Positions 58,153-64,000 of a DNA stretch of 64,000 nucleotides are shown in pieces. Numbering within the stretch: position 1 is the stretch's first letter; the number at the start of each line of letters is the position of its first letter. The position numbers and the translations under genes were made by a program. Below the pieces are notes generated by a model, which was not told where the DNA came from, made no database searches, and saw only the letters and a program-made list of their open reading frames with translations. The stretch is taken from positions 6,465,224 to 6,529,223 of the forward strand of contig NC_045141.1 in NCBI RefSeq assembly GCF_008831285.2. Reading direction: 5' to 3'. Source of the DNA: Nymphaea colorata (taxonomy: Eukaryota > Streptophyta > Magnoliopsida > Nymphaeales > Nymphaeaceae).

Positions 58153-60044
58153 ACATTATTGATTACATATTTACAGGTTCATTCCCCTTTTAATGATTAT
58201 TCTCAATTTCTAGGGAAACTTTCCAAGATACATATAAATATTTTACACATCCAGTGACATATGGATATGCTCCAGTGCTGAAATCTATAAAATTTTAAAA
58301 GATTCTTGAAATCTGATTTGTGGATCAAATATTCTATAGTTATAATTAAAAAGCAAGCTGCCAACTAGGAACCTTATATGACACACCACAAAGTATGCAC
58401 ACAAAGCAAACAATCTAACGAAAACTTTCTGTTGTGTAATGAAAGGCCATGAGTTTTTTCACGGCCGCTTTATAAAAGAAGGTGATGACTTTTACAGCAT
58501 GAGCTGCTTGTTTTCTTTGACACAATTTTACTTCTTGTGGTAGTAAGTGATAATTCTTGTAGCATCTTTGTTTCTATTCTGTTCGGATAAAAGTAAAGAC
58601 TTCAAGGCTCCTTTTTTTTGTAATTGGTGAAAACTCTAGAACAAAAGGCATAAAGTTCTTTTTAACCCTTACGTAGAGGGATGCTGAGAGATCTCAAAGA
58701 TGAAGCTAGAAATTTTTTGTTGTAGGAACCAAACTATAGTTTCTAAATTTTTACAGATCCAGAAATATATTTATTTTATTTTATTTTATACAGGATAAAC
58801 TAAAATATTTGAAATTTAAAAATAACTTTTTTTATTTTTTTAAAATCCAAGAAGAAATACAGCCCCTACCAGGCCCCCCTGCATCCAGTACTCCCTCTCT
58901 CTATAATTTTGTTGGTCAAAGCCTTTGGTCCCCACGACTGAGGGTTGCTCTTTGAGAACAAAAAGTGAAAAAAAAAAAAGAAGAAAAATTTGCATATTTT
59001 TATAATTAAAATTTACAAAAAAAAAATCGCCCCCACCATTTTCAAGGTTGACACTTCTGATTGTGGACCTGATTTTGAACTGTGGCTAGTAAAAAAACAT
59101 TGTGCCATTACTAATCAAGTTTGTGTTCCTTTATGTTTTATGCCATATTCAGGACGAAGTCCACTTTGTGTTATGGAGATCGAACCCGATTATGTCTATG
59201 TTTGGGATCATAAGCTTCTTGGATCCAAATTCAGTTTTGAAAAGTAGAGCTTACATCTGAATCCCAATCCTTGCTGAATCCAAACACTGGCATCCATTGT
59301 TGCGCATAGGGATGCCTATATATCTGCTTTGGATGGAAAATCTAATCGATCTGTTTCGAAGAAATCGGATATGAAAAAGAAAAACATATCCTATTAAAAA
59401 GTAGGATTGAATTCAGCTTTAATAATTGGCTTTCGGATATACATAAACATCCGGTTGGATTTGGATATGGATTTGAATCAGATTTGTTGTTAAGCAAATA
59501 TCCTATATCTAATGTTCTTACATTTTGAAAATAGGTCAAATTCAGTTCAAAATTCGTATTTAGATATGAATATGAAATTATATTAAATCAAATTCAGTTT
59601 GTGAAATAGGATTCCAGATTTGGATTTAGATATAGCTAAATGTAAATCCAATTTGACTATGATCCATTGACATCCCAAATTGTGGTTGAAGGGGTAGCTT
59701 TGTCCTTCCTTCCTTTCTTTCTCCTTTGCAACTTCTATGACAATCAGTGAGGTTAGTGGTTTTTTTTGTGAAAGAGGCGTGAAAGATAGTTGGGTCTGCC
59801 ACATGTTTTCATCATTCTTTACTTTTTCCTCTTTTCTCTTACATGCTTCTCTCGGAACAATGGCAGAAACACATGGTGGCTGGTGGCGGCTGGTGGGGCT
59901 GCGACAAAAATTCATGAATACATTCTACATTTATACAAAGAATTATAACTTACACAAACACCGTCTTTTAGTGCATTTATTTTGCCCAAAGAAAGTGTGT
60001 CAAATGACTATAGCTTATGTAAGCAACATAATGTAAGTTGTTAC
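58153..60044. other. Spacer, AT-rich, with dispersed repeats
   Basis: No gene. A short repeat at 58,690-58,890 resembles 57,725-57,930. Between 59,340 and 59,640 there are many near-repeats of GGATTTGGATATGGATTTGAAT. The 85-, 99- and 110-codon frames here have no recognisable domain. Confidence 0.5.
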
Positions 60045-61060
60045 TCTTCATTGAAATTCTCTAACCATTATAGACACCAATGTGCACTCGATTGCAGCTC
60101 TCTATAAGCTAGCAAACGATGTTCATAATATTGTTGAAACGACAAGTTGCACCACTCAAAGGTGAAGGGGTGCAATTACTCAAATACGTGTAAAAAATAA
60201 ACATGTTCTTTGATAAAAATGGTTTTAAGTGGCGAATATCAGCTAATATGTGTCGGATTATAATGCATATAAAAAACATGAAGAAAGAATGCATTTGTTG
60301 AAACGGCAAGTTGCACCACTTAAAGGTGAAGGGGTGCAATTACTCAAATCCGTGTAAAAAATAAACATGGTCTTTGATAAAAATGGTTTTAAGTGGCGAA
60401 CATTAGCTAATAAGTGTCGGATTAAATGTATGTCAAAAACGTGAAGAAGAATGCATTCTATCTATATGCAAATCAAATAAAAGTACCAAATAATTATGGG
60501 TTTGGCAAGTGTCATAGTTTAATGCATTCTATTTATATAGAAAGAAAAAAGCATCAAACATTATAGCTTACACAAATACCATATTTTTAAGAGATTGAAC
60601 TTTATTAAAATTCTTTAACCATTATAGACACACAATATGCACTTGGATGCAGCTATTTATAAGCTAGCAAACCATGTCCATAATATTGTTGAAACGGCAA
60701 GTTGCACCACTTAAAGGTAAAGGGGGTGCAATTACTCAAATACTTGTAAAAAATAAACTTGGTCTTCAATAAAAATGGTTTTAAGAGGCGAACATTAGCT
60801 AATAAGTGTCAGATTATAATGCATATCAAGAACCTGAAGAAAGAATGCATTCTACCTATCAAATAAAAGTATCAAATAATTATGGCTTGGGCAAGTGTCA
60901 TAGTTTAATGCTTTCTATTTATATACAAAGAAAAAAGAATTAAACATTTATAGCTTATGCAAACACCATATTTTAAGGGATTGAGCCTAATTAAAATTCT
61001 CTAACCATTATAGACACGCAATGCACACTCGGATGCAACTCTATGTAAACTACCAATCCA
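60045..61060 (+). repeat. Triplicated segment upstream of the terpene synthase
   Basis: Segment P (ATTCTCTAACCATTATAGACAC..TGCACTCG-ATGCA-CT) occurs at 60,053, 60,609 and 60,993. The last copy sits about 85-140 bases before the TPS ATG. Segment Q (GTTGAAACGGCAAGTTGCACCACTTAAAGGTGAAGGGGTGCAATTACTCAAAT...AAGAATGCATT) occurs at about 60,133, 60,297 and 60,689. After P, copies 1 and 2 read TCTATAAGC and TTTATAAGC (TATA-like); the copy next to the gene reads CTATGTAAAC. Confidence 0.85.
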
Positions 61061-61131
61061 ATCGTGAGCTAAGTCATCCGAGAGGCAGTGAAAGAATTTA
61101 GCATTCAACTACAAATACACACACTGTTCTA

Positions 61132-63546
61132 ATGGCTGCTCATCTTGCCTCCCTTTCCACTCCTTTCGTTACTTCCCCGAAGCTTGCCCCTAATACCAAG
61201 GCTCGGTTCAAGCCATGGAGCACCACCCTTGTGAGATGTGAGCCTAGGGATGAGGGCTGCGGTAGGTCTGCTGCTCAGTGGAGGCCTTCCAGATACTAGC
61301 CAAGTACATGGAACTATGACTTCATCCAGTCCATTACCAGCGCAACATCAGTAATTTTCTATACCTCTGATCTGACACTATTATTTTGTTTATTTTGGTA
61401 TTATGATGTGATCCTAATTCAAAGACATGAAAATGATAGCAGATCGAAACACAAAGGACCATAGTTGAAGAATTGGGAAGAGATCCGACAACTTATAACA
61501 TCAACAACTGAGCAAGTGGCTCAGTTGGAGCTACTCAATTCACTGGAACGTTTAGGTGTAGCCTATCACTTTGAGAGTGAGGTCAGGCAATCACTAGATG
61601 CCATATGCATGAGGACTAGAGGATTTGAGGACCTAGACTACTCTTCTTCACTTTGCTTTAGCATTCTGAGGCAACATGGCTATAATGTTTCTGCAGGTAT
61701 ACATATATAGTATATAAACATGCGTTATTTCCAAAATATTGACTCAATAATTAGTTTTTAATCTATACTGTCCATTACAATTGTGTTAATTGACACTAAC
61801 CATTAAAGTTTCTTTTTACATTTCGTAGAGTTGTTTAGTAGATTTAGGGAACAGTCTGGCCGGTTTTCTGAGAATCTTCGTGAGGATGTGAGAGGGTTGC
61901 TGAGCCTCTACGAAGCATCACAACTAGCCTGTGAAGGAGAAACTGTGTTAGAAGAAGCTACAGCCTTCTCTTCAGAGCATCTTAGAGCAAGGATAAGCCG
62001 CATGGACCAGAGGATGTCTCGACAGGTGCGGCGTGCTCTGCAGGTTCCTCTCCACAGAAGGGTTTGCAGGGTCAAGGCCCGATAGTATATTGAGACATTC
62101 GAGAGGACGGACCGCAGAAGCCAAGTGCTGCATGAGTTCGCTAGGCTGGACTTCAACATGGTGCAGACAATCCACCAAAGAGAGCTCAGGGAGTTATCCG
62201 GGTACAATTCATTCTTGCACTTTTGCCTAAATAACTTGGTTAATAGTTGATAATAATGCAGCAACTAATGTCATTCTATGTATATATGTATATCAGTAAT
62301 GAATATCATGTATGTTACATTGTTGCTGGTCTGCATCATTGGGTCCACTAATAATCAACCATGAGTCCTTTGTTTTGGGTGTTTGCAGGTGGTGGAGGGA
62401 TTTGGGCTTGGGCGAGCACATTAGCTGTGCCAGAGATAGGCTGGTGGAGAGCTACTTCATGGCGGTGGTTAAGATGCATGAGCCACAATTCTCACAGTAC
62501 AGGATGCAACTCGCCAGGGTCTCCTGCTTGATGGCCACCGTTGAGGACATCTTCGGCGAGCATCAGTCTGTTGAGGAGCTCGAACGCTTTGTGCAAGTTG
62601 TTGAGAGGTAAAGGGTGATTATGGTTGGTAAATTAGAGGTAGCAACTTTGTCTCTAGTTTCTGCTTCACATCGTTAGGAGCCAAAGTGGGTGCTGTATAT
62701 TGTATACACGCAGGTGGGATCTTCTAGCGGCAGAGCAGCTGCCACAGTCACCGAGGGTCTTCTAGGTGGCTGTCTACAACACGACCAACCAGATCAGCTA
62801 CACTGTTCTTAGGAGGCATGGCCGTGAAATCACTTCACACATGAGGAGAGCGGTATGACACTTTCTCTATCAAATCTTTCTTCTACTCTTCACATCATCA
62901 CATTAGTATATTAGCGTCACTTTCTAATTGACTTGCTCTCTTCTACTCTTGGGCAGTGGGTGGGTGTGTGCAGAGATTTCTTGGTTGAAGCAAGGTAGCA
63001 CCGTGCCCGACGGACACCAAGGCTAGAGGAATATTTGAGCAACATCCGGGCAGCCATCTCCTTCCTGCCTACTTCTTCCTCTCCCAAAACATTGAGGAAC
63101 AAACAATCCAGCAGCTGCAATCTGAGTCCAACATCATCAACTTGTCATCGATGATAGTTCGTCTCTCGTCTGGCCTCCAGAGATCCAGGGTTAGTTTAGT
63201 GTATTTTCTGCTGGTTAACTAGTATTAGCTTCTGAGTTGAAAATGTTCTTATTCTGTTTTTCTGTTTTGATTGGCTGATGATCTTCTCTTTATATGTTGA
63301 ACACTTGATCGAAGGTGGGATTCGGGAGAGGCAACCAGCCTAGATCGGTCCAGATTTATATAAACGAGGCAAGGGTAGTGGAGGAGCTAGCACGGCAGCA
63401 CATAAGGAACTTGTAAGGGATGCATGGAGGAAGCTGAACAGGGAGCTGCTCTCTGCTCAGCAGCAGGAGCAACAGACCACCTTCTCTCGTTCCTTCATGA
63501 ATGTGGCTCTCAACATTGCGAGGGTCTCAACATATTATAAAATGGG
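61132..63546 (+). pseudogene. Terpene synthase pseudogene, TPS-b-like, seven exons
   Basis: A class I terpene synthase, whose family makes mono- or sesquiterpenes or isoprene from prenyl diphosphates. Exons (approximate): 61,132-61,350; 61,443-61,696; 61,829-62,201; 62,389-62,607; 62,714-62,852; 62,957-63,189; 63,315-63,546. Seven exons is the usual TPS count. Exon 1 has a Ser/Thr/Lys-rich plastid-transit-like start and a damaged RRX8W region (RPSRY*PSTWNYDFIQS). Other landmarks are LERLGVAYHFE, LRQHGYNVSAG, LLSLYEAS, LDFNMVQTIHQRELRELS, WWRDLGLGEHISCARDRLVESYF, YNTTNQISY and ARQHIRNL. The DDXXD metal site is VEDIFGEH, so it is lost. Stops at 61,297, 62,083 (Trp), 62,763 and 62,996 (Trp) and a frameshift near 63,413 leave no product. 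Confidence 0.9.
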
Positions 63547-64000
63547 TACATTAATAAATTAAATTCAGTACTCTCTCTCTCTGTCACATGTATGCACACA
63601 TGTATCCAGCAAGGTTATATGAAGATCTCGCGAGAACATGACAAGGAGCGGATGGAGAAGACGGCATTTCAGAAGTGCCGCAGTTGCTGTCGCAGGAGGT
63701 AGACCAGCACGAAGCTCGCCAGACAGGGCATTCCAGGCGTGACTTTCTCTGGAGCGCGTTTTTGACTGGAGGCGATTTAGAGGTCGAGTAAGGTGGCGTT
63801 GGATTTGGGCACGTGTCTAGTATTTTTTTATCGAATTTTCAGATTTTTTGGACAATCTTGTGGAGAGATACATAATTTATAAGTGCCACAGGTTTCTAAA
63901 GGACCCTACGACCTCCTGCAACCAAAAGACTCACCTGCGACCCAGACTGTCTTGAGCTTGGAATCCGCAGCACCAATATCATGGCCGATGCTGCTAGCTC
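63547..64000. other. Sequence downstream of the terpene synthase
   Basis: A short CT run at 63,570, then GC-richer DNA with no frame or motif I can name. It may be part of another gene that runs out of the window. Confidence 0.4.

Overview
This is nuclear DNA of a flowering plant. It carries CC-NBS-LRR (NLR) resistance-gene copies, a plant terpene synthase with the usual seven-exon layout, exons of plant-only gene families, and plant Ty3/gypsy retrotransposons of the Tat and chromovirus lineages. Introns, AT-rich spacers, (TA)n and (CT)n microsatellites and a 100-N scaffold gap (39,837-39,936) fit a draft assembly of a mid-sized plant genome. The sequence does not let me name the species. I found no gene that reads intact from start to stop: almost everything recognisable is a decayed or partial copy.

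Layout. (1) 2.6-26.1 kb is a decayed NLR cluster, all on the minus strand: an LRR-only copy (2.66-4.45 kb), a near full-length but frameshifted copy (13.53-16.83 kb), a CC-only copy cut off just before its P-loop (19.16-19.89 kb) and an LRR tail (25.80-26.11 kb). Shared 3' and 5' flanks show that the copies arose by segmental duplication. The spaces between them hold DNA-transposon debris (7.7-11.4 kb) and a 116-bp repeat with higher-order structure (18.9-23.6 kb, with a stray copy at 58.0 kb). (2) 26.2-30.6 kb holds the gag end, primer-binding site and probable LTR of a minus-strand gypsy element. (3) 30.6-39.8 kb holds plus-strand exon fragments of unrelated genes: a VAL/HSI2-type B3 domain, a family-2 beta-galactosidase, an LRR receptor kinase and an unrecognised gene. 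They lie among repeats, a candidate CACTA element and a 1.2-kb TA-rich tract. (4) 39.9-about 54 kb, right of the gap, is a Tat-lineage gypsy element (gag, PR, RT, two RNase H domains, INT, 3' LTR). A chromodomain gypsy element (about 41.6-46.7 kb) is nested between its gag and protease. (5) 54-60 kb is repeats plus a LINE reverse-transcriptase relic. (6) 60.0-63.6 kb is a TPS-b-like terpene synthase pseudogene behind a triplicated upstream segment.

What links these parts is decay. Many stop codons replace a near-invariant Trp, Gln or Arg by C-to-T or G-to-A change, in the retroelements and in the terpene synthase alike, as expected of heavily methylated, silenced DNA. The items most worth following up are the multi-gene exon graveyard at 30.6-36.5 kb, the CC-only NLR frame whose end is made of repeat DNA, the higher-order 116-bp repeat, and the tandem arrays in the 3' part of the Tat element.
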